A stretch of 64,000 nt of DNA. It comes from Pluralibacter sp. UBA7423 (lineage in GTDB: Bacteria; Pseudomonadota; Gammaproteobacteria; Enterobacterales; Enterobacteriaceae). The stretch lies in NCBI GenBank assembly GCA_002470465.1, contig DKMD01000035.1, positions 1-64,000 of the forward strand. The letters run 5' to 3'. Both the position numbers and the translations under genes were made by a program. Below are positions 38,971-48,399 of the stretch, in pieces (the first letter of the stretch is position 1; each line of letters begins with the position of its first letter). The notes under the pieces were generated by a model. That model was not told the DNA's origin. It saw only the letters and a list, made by a program, of their open reading frames with translations, and did no database searches.

Positions 38971-38988
38971 ATCACAAAAGGAAAAATG

Positions 38989-39531
38989 ATGGCCCGTAGA
39001 CCCAACGATCCGCAACGACGCGAAAGGATCCTGCAGGCGACGCTGGACACCATCGCGCATCACGGTATTCAGGCAGTCACGCACCGCAAAATCGCCAGCT
39101 GCGCCGACGTGCCGCTGGGGTCGATGACTTATTATTTCAGCGGCATAGACGCGCTACTCGAAGAAGCGTTCAGCGGCTTCACCGATGAAATGCTGGTGCA
39201 ATACAAAGCGTTTTTTGCCGAAGTGAACTCCCCACAGCAGGCCTGTGACGCCATCACGCAGCTGATTTTCAGCGCGCAGGTCACGACGACGCGCAACATG
39301 GAACTGATGTATCAGCTGTATGCGTTTATCGGCTGCAAACCGGCGCTTAAAAACGTAATGCAAAACTGGATGCAGGGCAGCCAGCAGGTGCTGGAGCAGT
39401 GGTTCGATCCGGCAACCGCCCGCGCGCTGGATGCGTTTATCGAAGGAATGACGCTGCATTTTGTCACAGACCGTGCGCCGCTGGGTAAAGCGGAGATCCG
39501 CGAGATGGTGGGGAGAATTGCCCGCCTGTGA
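38989..39531 (+). CDS. rcdB: TetR-family regulator RcdB (YbjK)
   Basis: A 180-residue TetR regulator. The N-terminal helix-turn-helix spans [39 protein letters not shown], and the C-terminal dimerisation/ligand part shares HFVTDR with E. coli RcdB. The ATG at 38989 is chosen by alignment ([12 protein letters not shown]); one codon earlier is also ATG. It sits beside its probable operator and divergent from ybjJ. In E. coli rybB follows directly; here 4.9 kb intervenes. Confidence 0.92.
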   Translation: MARRPNDPQRRERILQATLDTIAHHGIQAVTHRKIASCADVPLGSMTYYFSGIDALLEEAFSGFTDEMLVQYKAFFAEVNSPQQACDAITQLIFSAQVTTTRNMELMYQLYAFIGCKPALKNVMQNWMQGSQQVLEQWFDPATARALDAFIEGMTLHFVTDRAPLGKAEIREMVGRIARL

Positions 39532-39538
39532 AAGTGGG

Positions 39539-39811
39539 TTATTTGATATAGGAGTCGAGTACTTTCAGCACCACATCCAGATCGGCCTCGCGCTGAACTT
39601 CATCTTCCTGATGGACGATATGCTCCGTCAGATGGCCTTTGATCACTTCCCGCATTAACCCGTTCACTGCCCCGCGAATGGCGGCAATTTGCTGCAACAC
39701 TGCTGCGCACTCGTGCGGCTCATCGAGCATATTTTTCAGGGCGTTAACCTGTCCCTGAATTTTGTTCGCGCGGGCTTTCAGCTTTTGTTTATCACGGACG
39801 GTATGGGACAT
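39539..39811 (-). CDS. rcnR: Ni(II)/Co(II)-responsive repressor RcnR
   Basis: A 90-residue CsoR/RcnR-family repressor. The metal ligands are all present: His3, Cys35, His60 and His64. The start [17 protein letters not shown] matches E. coli; 14 upstream codons were removed. It is divergent from rcnA with two operators between. Nickel or cobalt releases it from DNA and derepresses rcnA. Confidence 0.96.
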   Translation of the reverse strand: MSHTVRDKQKLKARANKIQGQVNALKNMLDEPHECAAVLQQIAAIRGAVNGLMREVIKGHLTEHIVHQEDEVQREADLDVVLKVLDSYIK

Positions 39812-39861
39812 GCTTCGATCTCCACGGCGGTAAAAGTCGGGCCATAATACCATCGGCGATC

Positions 39862-39896
39862 TACTGGGGGGTAGTATTGTATACTGGGGGGGAGTA
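39862..39896. promoter_or_regulatory. Two RcnR operators in the rcnR-rcnA spacer
   Basis: TACTGGGGGGTAGTA (39862-39876) and TACTGGGGGGGAGTA (39882-39896) both fit TACT-G6-N-AGTA, the described RcnR site, spaced by five bases. Confidence 0.88.
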
Positions 39897-39933
39897 GAAT
39901 GCGCCGCATCAATACCGGATGAGAGAACGCCTT

Positions 39934-40791
<858 letters not shown>

Positions 40792-40792
40792 T

Positions 40793-41593
40793 CTAGCCGC
40801 TGGTGGTGGCGCCTGCCGTGACGTTAACGACGGTGGCGGTCATGGAATTTGCCCGTTCTGATGCCAGGAAAGTCATCACCCCAGCTACTTCTGAGAGTGT
40901 TGGCAGGCGCTTCAGCATTGTGCTTTGCGCCGCGCCACCTAACCACTGCTCAACGGTTATGCCCATCGCCTGCGCCTTTGGTGCAAAGATTTCGGCCGTA
41001 TAAGACCCGGCGGCAACCGCATCGACAATGGCATGAGAACGCACACCAACCACTCGAATGTTCTTTGGCCCAAGCTCACTGGCGAGCGATTTAACGAAAG
41101 CCTCGGTGCCTGCACAGCCGACAATATGACCCAGATGATTTGGCATCACCATCGCTCCGGCGGGTGCGACAACAGTCAAAATCACACCCGCCCGATCGCC
41201 ACCCATATGTGGCGTCACCGCTTTTGAAATGTTGAACATGGCTGACAAAAACGGATCGAATCCTTGCCTGAATTCAGACAGGCTGAGCTCCAGAATCCCT
41301 TTACCCTGATCGTGCATAAAACCCGTAGCATTCACGACGATGTCAATTCCGCCGGTTTGTTGGGCCAGTTTTGCCGTCTGGTTAAGCGTGGATTGTTCAT
41401 CAAGAACATCAACGATGAGGGTATTTGCAGCGAATCCTGCTGCGCGTACTTCGGCCAGAGCATTTTCGAGTCGAGCCTGTTCGCGAGCGAGAAGCCAGAC
41501 CCGAGCACCTTCCCGCGCCATCGCCAGCGCGACCGAACGGCCTATTGCGCCGCTGCCTCCAAAGATCACAGCAATTTTGCCCTGAAGTATCAT
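40793..41593 (-). CDS. SDR-fold protein with degenerate catalytic site
   Basis: A 266-residue protein with the short-chain dehydrogenase fold. The nucleotide-binding motif GGSGAIG (residues 12-18) and NATG (88-91) are present. The usual Tyr-x3-Lys is replaced: aligned on ...KSLASELG, the Tyr position is His156 and the Lys position is Cys160. The usual Ser in the preceding strand is also absent (ILTVVAPAG). It probably binds a dinucleotide but may not be a normal oxidoreductase. GAGGGG lies seven bases before the ATG. The stop nearly abuts that of rcnA. No specific family recognised. Confidence 0.8.
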   Translation of the reverse strand: MILQGKIAVIFGGSGAIGRSVALAMAREGARVWLLAREQARLENALAEVRAAGFAANTLIVDVLDEQSTLNQTAKLAQQTGGIDIVVNATGFMHDQGKGILELSLSEFRQGFDPFLSAMFNISKAVTPHMGGDRAGVILTVVAPAGAMVMPNHLGHIVGCAGTEAFVKSLASELGPKNIRVVGVRSHAIVDAVAAGSYTAEIFAPKAQAMGITVEQWLGGAAQSTMLKRLPTLSEVAGVMTFLASERANSMTATVVNVTAGATTSG

Positions 41594-42021
41594 CACGGTT
41601 CCCCTCACGTATTCGTCTTTCAGAAGTATGGGTAATATGCAGACTGGTGCAAGTTGGCCGGAAACCTGGCTAAAGCTCTTCACGCCGAATATTACGAACG
41701 CAGGAAAAAAAGCGAAAGGTTGTTATGCCGTGAAACCTTTACACGAAGGTTTTAAAGGTGACTTGATCATGAGCCTTTGCAATATTGAGCACAGGGTTCA
41801 GTAAGCTGAGGCGTGGCATGGGCTTCATGGCCTGATTATGACACTGGCATTGATAAAACCACTTCAATGAATCAATAGATTTTATGAATGCTGTCAAATC
41901 AACACATATAAAAGATGTTTTATATCAATCCATTAGGATTAATCGCTCATTTACCAACCGATTTTAAAAGATTAGAATTGCCTGGAAATCATCCGTATAA
42001 ATCATGAGGGATTATAAATCT
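41594..42021. other. AT-rich intergenic region before hcp
   Basis: 428 bases with no gene that I can support. Composition becomes markedly AT-rich from about 41840. It must carry the promoter of the SDR gene (left) and that of hcp (right). No clear operator or terminator seen. Confidence 0.5.
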
Positions 42022-42507
42022 ATGGCAATTCCATCCTATTTGTGGCTGAAAGATGACGGCGGGGCAATCATCAAGGGTTCGGTTGATGTACAAGATCGTG
42101 AATTCTCTATCGAAATATCTTCGTTCAGCCACAATTTGTATATTCCGACAGACAATAACACGGGAAAGTTAACGGGTACGCGTGTACATGGCGCACTCAT
42201 CTTTGAAAAAGAGTTTGATAGCTCATCCCCATATTTATTTAAAGCTGTGGCGACAGGCCAGACGTTGGAGAGTGCTGAATTCAAATGGTATCGCATCAAC
42301 GATGCGGGCCAGGAAGTTGAATATTACAACATGCTGCTTGAAGGGGTGAAGATTGTTTCCGTCACTCCGATGATGCATGACACCAATATAGTAACTAATG
42401 TTGGCCACCGCGAGCAGGTTCAGCTTCGTTATGCAAAAATCACATGGCGCTACGTTGATGGGAATATCCAGTTTGCTGATGCCTGGAATGAACGTGTAAC
42501 CGGATAG
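42022..42507 (+). CDS. hcp: Orphan Hcp, type VI secretion tube protein
   Basis: A 161-residue Hcp-family protein. The sequence starts MAIPSYLWLKDDGGAIIKGSVDVQDRE and includes NLYIPTDNNTGKLTGTR and ESAEFKWYRINDAGQEVEYYN, hallmark segments of enterobacterial Hcp. Hexameric rings of Hcp form the inner tube and carry small effectors. An extra six-codon upstream start was dropped in favour of the conserved MAIP. No sheath, baseplate or ATPase genes are nearby, so the main T6SS locus must be elsewhere. Two small genes follow on the same strand. Confidence 0.93.
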   Translation: MAIPSYLWLKDDGGAIIKGSVDVQDREFSIEISSFSHNLYIPTDNNTGKLTGTRVHGALIFEKEFDSSSPYLFKAVATGQTLESAEFKWYRINDAGQEVEYYNMLLEGVKIVSVTPMMHDTNIVTNVGHREQVQLRYAKITWRYVDGNIQFADAWNERVTG

Positions 42508-42517
42508 GTGGTGGCTG

Positions 42518-42961
42518 ATGGATTCAGTGGAAGAACTTACCGGAACATATTTCTACAGGGGATTTTCCAACCTGACAGCTGGCGAACTGCTGTTCTGGAT
42601 TTTTCTTGATGAAACTGCCGAACAACTCGGAACAGAAGATTTGTTCACTGTCGCTTTGATTTTGTTGGGGCAGCCGGATATACCCACGAGAGGAAAGCCT
42701 GCGCGGTCCACGCCTGGAACTTCTCCTCTAAGTTCGCAGTTGCGGCACTGGCTGAATATCGAAACACGGCGATTACCTACACTGACAACAGGTAGCATTA
42801 AAAGAATGAAGTTTGCCTATGTCACAAATTTGGGGGCTTTTGTCGGCAGGTGGATACCCATCATTGGAGAAATCATTATTGCCAATGATGTCGCTCAAAT
42901 TGCTTATCGGGTAACGACGAAATACAACACCATTGCCAGAGGGAACGACAAGATATGGTGA
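42518..42961 (+). CDS. Putative Hcp-linked small effector
   Basis: A 147-residue protein beginning ten bases after hcp. The N-terminal half is mixed polar. Residues about 100-130 form a Gly/Ile-rich hydrophobic segment (NLGAFVGRWIPIIGEIIIANDVAQIAYR), followed by KYNTIARGNDKIW. It resembles small proteins of the Salmonella STM2759 type that lie between hcp and DUF1493 genes. The order hcp - this gene - acidic small gene suggests a membrane-acting Hcp cargo with an immunity partner. No toxin activity is demonstrated; inference from context. Confidence 0.55.
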   Translation: MDSVEELTGTYFYRGFSNLTAGELLFWIFLDETAEQLGTEDLFTVALILLGQPDIPTRGKPARSTPGTSPLSSQLRHWLNIETRRLPTLTTGSIKRMKFAYVTNLGAFVGRWIPIIGEIIIANDVAQIAYRVTTKYNTIARGNDKIW

Positions 42962-43287
42962 CCGATGATGACGTTATTGCGTGGTACTGCGAGCGGTTTA
43001 ATAAGCCAGGCCTTTTCACTAAAAAACGTTGGCCTGTCACGATTGATACAAGTTTGAGCACAGGTGACTACGTTTGGGCCAGTGAGACAGGGGCAGAGAT
43101 CATGAAGGAGTATTTCGAACGGTTCGATGTTGACTCTTCCGGCTTTGATTTTTACCGCTATTGGCCTGTTGAAACCTTCTTTCTGTATGCACTTTTCACT
43201 TGTGGCAAGGGAGACGATGAACCCGAGCCGCTAACGCTTCGCATGCTTGCTGAGTCTGCACGAACTGGGGTTTGGCTTTATGGTTGA
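42955..43287 (+). CDS. DUF1493-family protein, candidate immunity
   Basis: A 110-residue acidic protein (VTDDDVIAWYCERFNKPGLFTKKRWPVTIDTSLSTGDYV, then GFDFYRYWPVE) of the DUF1493 family, which is found beside hcp-type cassettes. Its ATG overlaps the end of the preceding gene by seven bases, indicating coupled expression, typical of toxin-immunity pairs. The acidic charge and size fit an immunity protein, but the role is inferred. Confidence 0.6.
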   Translation: MVTDDDVIAWYCERFNKPGLFTKKRWPVTIDTSLSTGDYVWASETGAEIMKEYFERFDVDSSGFDFYRYWPVETFFLYALFTCGKGDDEPEPLTLRMLAESARTGVWLYG

Positions 43288-43356
43288 TTCCGTAACTACT
43301 GGTTATGTTGTTAAAACTCTATAAAAGGCGGCTGATACAGCTCAAGATATTTTATA

Positions 43357-43845
43357 TCAATGGTTAGTCTTTCTACGATTTCTTATCCAATCGCCAATTG
43401 GATCGGCGGTTGTTTCATGAAGTATCATTATGGATTTTTTAAAAATATCGGTAAATGCAGTTGCAGCTCTTGCTAATGCAACAAAACCAAGAGAGTTAGT
43501 AAGAGTTATGAATAAGACAGGGTGCTGTTCGGCCCAGGTCGTGAAGTTTTTTGATGGCGCCTCTCCATATATGGAATAGCAATAGGTTAAAGATATTAAA
43601 TAAATAAAAACAAATGCTGTTTCTATGTTCCAAATCGCATTGAGAATGTTTTTAGGTAATTCTGATAGACCATTTCTCAATATAAGTGCGCTTACAAGAC
43701 AAAGCCCAAAGAAAACTGCGCCTATATATTTGATGACAAATTTAAAGAATTCATCATCAACTTGATCCCAGGCATAAGTTATGGCGAGTATGACCCCTAA
43801 AAGTGAAATATAGAATCGCCACGGAAGATTGAATCGATAATTCAT
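43357..43845 (-). CDS. Four-helix membrane protein of unknown function
   Basis: A 162-residue AT-rich gene starting MNYRFNLPWRFYISLLG, with AGGAG seven bases upstream; 33 upstream codons were dropped. Four hydrophobic helices are seen: YISLLGVILAITYAW, VIKYIGAVFFGLCLVSALIL, AFVFIYLISLTYCYSI and VLFITLTNSLGFVALA. The C terminus is basic. No family recognised. It is convergent with the hcp cassette and may be unrelated cargo, or an immunity protein for a membrane toxin. Confidence 0.6.
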   Translation of the reverse strand: MNYRFNLPWRFYISLLGVILAITYAWDQVDDEFFKFVIKYIGAVFFGLCLVSALILRNGLSELPKNILNAIWNIETAFVFIYLISLTYCYSIYGEAPSKNFTTWAEQHPVLFITLTNSLGFVALARAATAFTDIFKKSIMILHETTADPIGDWIRNRRKTNH

Positions 43846-43932
43846 GACATTGCTCCTGAATAGTTGAGATGTGCCCGATGCTTCACAAAGTATCACGATG
43901 TCTTCGGACAAATAATAATGCACTTTTTCCCC

Positions 43933-44260
43933 ATGAACGCACAACTGACCGAGATCTTGGGCCTGATCACCAACCTGATCCGTACTGGTACTTTAACGGA
44001 AGTGAACTGTAGCGGTTAACTGACTGTGCCAGGCTAAAACCGGCAACCTCAAACTACCTGTCTGACCTGCGGGTGGGTAAGTCATGCTCGTGGTGGGAAC
44101 TCTTTTTTGGGAGGATTTGTGCTTTTCAGCCCTAACAGGAATTTCGAAATCGCTTATGTTCTGCCTTTTGCCTGTGCATACCTTCATGACGCATGAGACT
44201 TTTGTGCGCTCAGTATGCTGCCCGCAAAAAATCAGCGCTGCGTCATCTCATTCTAAAGGT
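43933..44260 (+). pseudogene. Decayed phage baseplate protein V (P2 type)
   Basis: The first 28 codons read MNAQLTEILGLITNLIRTGTLTEVNC, the N terminus of P2-like baseplate assembly protein V, then a stop at 44017. Fragments of the same protein follow in shifting frames: KTGNL (near 44037), GKSCSWWE (near 44080-44100), then FVLFSPN...AYVLP (near 44118-44166), matching the RAG-S-TWW and LLFSP-AFVLP blocks of gpV. At least two frameshifts and a stop inactivate it. It is the trace of a former tailed prophage next to rybB. Confidence 0.75.
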
Positions 44261-44287
44261 AGGCAGGGACAATTTGCTTACTGACTA

Positions 44288-44312
44288 AGACCGGCCGTTG
44301 GCGGTTTTTTTT
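44288..44312 (+). terminator. Terminator-like hairpin after the phage remnant
   Basis: ACCGGCC-GTT-GGCGGT with one bulged G, followed by eight T residues. Rightward orientation, probably inherited from the phage operon. Confidence 0.6.
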
Positions 44313-44417
44313 GTGCCTACCGCCGCCATGGAGAAATCGCTGCCGCCATTTTGTCGCCATCTGTCTTAAAGGTGGCTCGTAAGTGGCTGATTAGGAAGGT
44401 CACAAAATCCAGGCAAC

Positions 44418-44497
44418 AAAAAACCCATCAACCTTGAACCGAATCCGGCGGGGTTGATGGGCTCCACAAAATGGGGACATCAAAGAAAAGCAGTGGC
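44418..44497 (-). ncRNA. rybB: RybB small regulatory RNA
   Basis: On the minus strand the transcript would start GCCACTGCTTTTCTTTGATG, identical to the E. coli RybB seed region, continue with TCCCCATTTTGTGGAG, and end in the hairpin CCCATCAACC...GGTTGATGGG plus TTTTTTG. RybB is an Hfq-dependent RNA of the sigma-E envelope stress response that represses outer-membrane porin mRNAs through its 5' end. It lies beside ybjL as in E. coli. The loop differs slightly from E. coli. Confidence 0.95.
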
Positions 44498-44534
44498 ATA
44501 AGTTATGACTGACGCGCTATCAAAAAGTTCTGCC
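44498..44534 (-). promoter_or_regulatory. Sigma-E promoter of rybB
   Basis: On the minus strand, a -35 of GGCAGAACTT (44525-44534) and a -10 of TCATAA (44503-44508) with 16 bases between, and the RybB start six bases after TCATA. This fits the GGAACTT / TCTRA-type sigma-E pattern with one deviation in each part. Confidence 0.6.
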
Positions 44535-44573
44535 CGTCAGGCGTTTTTTTTCCGCGTTTGCCTTTCTTCAGAT

Positions 44574-46259
44574 TTATCCCAGGCCAGGCCAGATGACGAT
44601 AATCAGCGTCCCTGCCAGCGTTAACAACACGTTAGCGATGGCGTAGGTGCCTGCGTAGCCCAGCGCCGGAATATTGCTGCGGGCGGTGTCGCTGATAATT
44701 TCCATTGCCGGGGCGCAGGTGCGTGCGCCCATCATTGCGCCAAACAGCATGGCGCGGTTCATCCGCAGCACGTATGCGCCGAACAGGAAACAGATAACGA
44801 CCGGGCCAAGGCTGACCAGCAGGCCAGCAACCAGCATCTGACCGCCAATCGCGCCCAGGCCGTGGCCAATACCGCTGCCAGCGCTCAGGCCGACGCCGGC
44901 CATGAATACCATCAGGCCGAACTCTTTAACCATATTCAGCGCGCCCTGCGGGATATAGCCAAACGTCGGGTGGTTGGCTCGCAGGAAGCCGAGCATGATT
45001 CCTGCGAACAGCAGGCCTGCCGCGTTACCTACCGCAAAGCTGAAGGAGCTGAACTGGAAGGTGATCATGCCGATCATCAGGCCGACGATAAAGAACGCGC
45101 AGAAGGCGAGCAGGTCGGTGACCTGGCTATGAATGGAGATAAAGCCAATGCGATCGGCGATGGTTTTCACGCGGCGCGCGTCGCCACTGACCTGCAATAC
45201 GTCACCTTTGTTCAGCACGATGTTGTCGTCAATTGGCATTTCAATCTGGCTGCGGATGACGCGGTTCAGGAAGCAGCCGTGATCGGTGAGCTTCATCTGC
45301 GCCAGGCGGCGGCCGACTACGTTGTGGTTTTTGACGACGACTTCTTCGGTGACGATGCGCATGTCGAGCAGGTCGCGGTCGAACACTTCTTTGCCGTTAC
45401 GGAAGCTTGGATCAAGGCGTGCATGCGCATCGGGGTAGCCGACCAGGGCGATTTCGTCACCCATTTGCAATACCGCGTCGCCGTCCGGGTTTGCCAGAAT
45501 GCCGTTGCGACGAATACGTTCGATGTAGCAGCCCGTCTGGCGATAGATGCCCAGTTCGCGCAGGTTTTTTCCGTCGGCCCAGGCGACCAGTTCCGGGCCA
45601 ACACGGTAGGCGCGAATCACCGGCAGGTAGACTTTGCGATTGGAATCGGTGTCGAGGCCGCGCTCGCGAGCAATCTGCTGGGCGCTGGTTTGCAGATCCT
45701 GATGCTGAAGTTTTGGCAGATAGCGTGCGCCGAGGATCAGGCTCACCAGGCCAATAAGATAGGTGAGGGCGTAGCCGAGACTCAGATGATCGAGCGCGGT
45801 AGCCAGTTCGTTCCCCGCCATGCCGGAGTGGCGCAGCGTGTCCCCTGCGCCTACCAGCACGGGGGTAGACGTCATGGCGCCTGCCAGCATCCCGGCGGTC
45901 AGGCCGATATCCCAGCCAAACAGCTTCCCAAGCCCCAGCGTCATGACCAGCGCAGTGCCCACCATGACCAGCGCCAGCATGAGGTAATTTTTACCGTCGC
46001 GGAAAAAGATAGAAAAAAAGTTGGGTCCGGCTTCCACGCCGACGCAGAAAATAAACAGCATAAAGCCCAGGTTCAGGGCATCAGTGTTAATACTGAAGTG
46101 CTGCTGACCTAATAACAAAGAGACCACTAAAACGCCAATGGAATTACCCAGTTGGATGGATCCAAGGCGCAATTTTCCCAGACACAGGCCCAGCGCCAGT
46201 ACCACAAATAATAACAGGATGTAATTCCCATTTAACAAGTCTGCGACGTTTATATTCAC
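44574..46259 (-). CDS. ybjL: AspT/YidE-family transporter YbjL
   Basis: A 561-residue integral membrane protein with two hydrophobic domains (about residues 1-190 and 380-561) and two central cytosolic RCK_C (TrkA_C) domains (about 200-375; for example [16 protein letters not shown] and [13 protein letters not shown]). Same architecture and length as E. coli YbjL. The start is GTG, giving [17 protein letters not shown]; the three codons before it do not match the homologue. Substrate not established. Confidence 0.94.
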   Translation of the reverse strand: MNINVADLLNGNYILLLFVVLALGLCLGKLRLGSIQLGNSIGVLVVSLLLGQQHFSINTDALNLGFMLFIFCVGVEAGPNFFSIFFRDGKNYLMLALVMVGTALVMTLGLGKLFGWDIGLTAGMLAGAMTSTPVLVGAGDTLRHSGMAGNELATALDHLSLGYALTYLIGLVSLILGARYLPKLQHQDLQTSAQQIARERGLDTDSNRKVYLPVIRAYRVGPELVAWADGKNLRELGIYRQTGCYIERIRRNGILANPDGDAVLQMGDEIALVGYPDAHARLDPSFRNGKEVFDRDLLDMRIVTEEVVVKNHNVVGRRLAQMKLTDHGCFLNRVIRSQIEMPIDDNIVLNKGDVLQVSGDARRVKTIADRIGFISIHSQVTDLLAFCAFFIVGLMIGMITFQFSSFSFAVGNAAGLLFAGIMLGFLRANHPTFGYIPQGALNMVKEFGLMVFMAGVGLSAGSGIGHGLGAIGGQMLVAGLLVSLGPVVICFLFGAYVLRMNRAMLFGAMMGARTCAPAMEIISDTARSNIPALGYAGTYAIANVLLTLAGTLIIVIWPGLG

Positions 46260-46520
46260 GGAAGTCAACTTCTTGTTTACGAGTAAGTTGTTGAAAGGAA
46301 TGGTTATTTGGGCTAATGTCTTCCCTGCGCCGCCTGAGTGTTTTCAATAAAAAGGGCGACGGCTTTCACCATCAAATTAAGGCCGCTAGTTTAATCGTTC
46401 CTGATTGCTGCGGCTAGTCACAATCGTTTGAGCTTACGTAAGTGCTTTACGGCATGGATTGCCGGAAACTTTATCCAACCGGGTGTCATTGAGTTTGATA
46501 GAGAATAATCAGGAGGAATT

Positions 46521-46895
46521 TTGAGATCTGAGCGAGCCTGGGCAGGGGTTATCTGCTGTTTTATCCTCTTTATTGCGGTATGCCTTATTCTGTTACTGAA
46601 TGTGAAAGGTGCCTTTCGCGTGTCGGGACGTCCGGAGCTGGGCCTGCTGTTCTTTGCTGTCCCTGGGGCAGTGGCAAGTTTTATCTCAAGCAAGCAGCGT
46701 CTGCTGTTTCCTGTGCTGGGCGCCATTCTGGCGGCACCGGTATGTCTGGTGGTGATGCGGGTCGGGGTTTTTACCGATCGTTCCATCTGGCAGGAGCTGG
46801 CGTGGATCTTCAGTGCGGTATTCTGGTGTGCGCTGGGGGCGCTCTGTTTCTTATTTATCAGTGGGCTGGTGAACGCAAAGCGTGGGCGCGAGTAA
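46521..46895 (+). CDS. ybjM: Inner membrane protein YbjM
   Basis: A 124-residue protein with about four hydrophobic segments, aligning with E. coli YbjM (RWAGxICCFxLFI..., FWCALGALCFLFIS). The start is TTG at 46521, four bases after a full AGGAGG; no ATG is available in the conserved N-terminal region. Function unknown. Convergent with grxA. Confidence 0.88.
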   Translation: MRSERAWAGVICCFILFIAVCLILLLNVKGAFRVSGRPELGLLFFAVPGAVASFISSKQRLLFPVLGAILAAPVCLVVMRVGVFTDRSIWQELAWIFSAVFWCALGALCFLFISGLVNAKRGRE

Positions 46896-46910
46896 CGCCC
46901 ACGCGGTATC

Positions 46911-47174
46911 TTAAGCGTAGAGTCCCAGGTTCTCTTTCGCCCAGGCTTCGAAATCGGTGAAGCCACCGATGTGTTTCTGATCAACGAAAATCTGTGGCAC
47001 GGTCTCAACCGGTTTGCCCACGGTCTGCTCAAGGTCTGCCTTGCTGATCCCTTCCGCATGAATATCGATGTAACGGAAGTTAAAATCATCACGCTCGTTG
47101 GTCAGCTTTTCAGCCAGCTCTTTAGCACGAACGCAGTAAGGGCAACCTGGACGACCAAAAATAACGGTAAACAT
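46911..47174 (-). CDS. grxA: Glutaredoxin 1 (GrxA)
   Basis: An 87-residue dithiol glutaredoxin with the active site Cys11-Pro-Tyr-Cys14 and the glutathione-binding TVPQIFVDQKHIGG segment. It reduces ribonucleotide reductase and other disulfides with glutathione. It is divergent from ybjC; in E. coli grxA is OxyR-controlled. Cytoplasmic. Confidence 0.96.
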   Translation of the reverse strand: MFTVIFGRPGCPYCVRAKELAEKLTNERDDFNFRYIDIHAEGISKADLEQTVGKPVETVPQIFVDQKHIGGFTDFEAWAKENLGLYA

Positions 47175-47348
47175 TGTTTTCTCTCCTGAAACTGAGCCTA
47201 TCGGCGAATGGGGCTTATGATGCCTGCGTGCCCGCTTTCCGGAAAGAAGATTCTGCCTTTCGTTCCGATGGCTTTGCCCGATACAGAGCTTGTTTCGCCA
47301 GGTACAGTTGCTATCCTCGACGTTATACTCGTTTTCCGGAGACTGATA

Positions 47349-47636
47349 ATGCGTTCACTCGGCGCTTTGCCCAAAAGCGTGTTGATCCTGGAAGCCCTCG
47401 GCATGGTGCTGCTGGTGCTGGCCTGGCTTTCACTCAACCACTACGTCACCTTACCCGCGCCGTTCGCAAGTCCGATGGCCGGGATAATCATGATTTTTGC
47501 GGGCATCATGTTGATGATCCCCGCCGCCGTGGCGCTGTTTCGCGGGATGGCACAAACCGTTGCCCCACAGCTGATGCAGCGCCATGATAAACCGATTTCG
47601 TCCGACCAGGAAAAACGCGATGACGCCAACCATTGA
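47349..47636 (+). CDS. ybjC: Inner membrane protein YbjC
   Basis: A 95-residue protein with two hydrophobic helices (VLILEALGMVLLVLAWLSL and GIIMIFAGIMLMIPAAVALF), same length as E. coli YbjC and ending DDANH as there. First gene of the ybjC-nfsA-rimK-ybjN cluster, SoxRS-regulated in E. coli. The 3' end overlaps nfsA by 17 bases. A longer in-frame upstream stretch is not coding by comparison. Function unknown. Confidence 0.9.
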   Translation: MRSLGALPKSVLILEALGMVLLVLAWLSLNHYVTLPAPFASPMAGIIMIFAGIMLMIPAAVALFRGMAQTVAPQLMQRHDKPISSDQEKRDDANH

Positions 47637-48342
47637 TCTGCTGTTAAGCCACCGTTCCATTCGTCACTTTACCGCTGAGCCCATTACCCAGGCGCAGCGC
47701 GAAGCGATTATTGCCAGCGCGCAGGCGGCAGCCAGCTCCAGCTTTTTACAGTGCAGTTCAATCGTGCGCGTCACCGATCCGCAACTGCGTAAGCAGCTGG
47801 TGGAAATGACCGGCGGGCAGCAGCACGTGGCGCAGGCGGCGGAATTCTGGGTGTTCTGTGCGGACTTCAACCGCCATCTGCAAATCTGCCCGGAAGCCCA
47901 GCTGGGGCGTGCTGAGCAGCTCCTGCTTGGCACCGTTGATACTGCGCTAATGGGCCAGAATGCGATGATTGCCGCGGAGTCATTGGGGCTTGGTGGGGTG
48001 TATATCGGTGGGATCCGCAACAGCATCGAGGCGGTTACGGATCTTCTGAAGCTCCCGCAGCACGTGCTGCCGCTGTTCGGCCTGTGCCTCGGCTGGCCTG
48101 CGGACGATCCTGGTGTGAAGCCGCGTCTGCCGGCGAGCATTGTCGTGCATGAAAATGCGTATCATCCGGTCGATGAGGTCGAGCTGGCACGCTATGACGA
48201 AGAGATGGCGAATTATTACCTCTCGCGCGGCAGCAATACGCGGGCGGACACGTGGAGTGACCATATTCGTCGCACTATCGTCAAAGAGACCAGACCGTTT
48301 ATTCTCGACTACCTGCACAAGCAGGGCTGGGCTATCCGATAA
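47620..48342 (+). CDS. nfsA: Oxygen-insensitive NADPH nitroreductase NfsA
   Basis: A 240-residue FMN-dependent flavoprotein of the nitroreductase family, with HRSIRHFTAEPI at the phosphate-binding N terminus and GGIRNSIEAV later. It reduces nitroaromatics and quinones by two-electron steps; its activity sensitises bacteria to nitrofurans. Start by alignment (MTPTIDLLLSHRS), inside the end of ybjC. Confidence 0.95.
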   Translation: MTPTIDLLLSHRSIRHFTAEPITQAQREAIIASAQAAASSSFLQCSSIVRVTDPQLRKQLVEMTGGQQHVAQAAEFWVFCADFNRHLQICPEAQLGRAEQLLLGTVDTALMGQNAMIAAESLGLGGVYIGGIRNSIEAVTDLLKLPQHVLPLFGLCLGWPADDPGVKPRLPASIVVHENAYHPVDEVELARYDEEMANYYLSRGSNTRADTWSDHIRRTIVKETRPFILDYLHKQGWAIR

Positions 48343-48399
48343 AATTCACTCCGGGTATGATGTGGCTGTTTTATTCAGGTCATCACAGTGAGGTGCAGG

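Noticed and set aside
44084..44284. 66-codon open frame on the plus strand
   Set aside because: It overlaps the decayed phage gene V in a non-homologous frame, has no ribosome site and no family.
44410..44497. First read as a phage attachment region or as a ybjL terminator
   Set aside because: The 5' sequence, hairpin and sigma-E-like promoter identify it as RybB; the hairpin is that RNA's own terminator.
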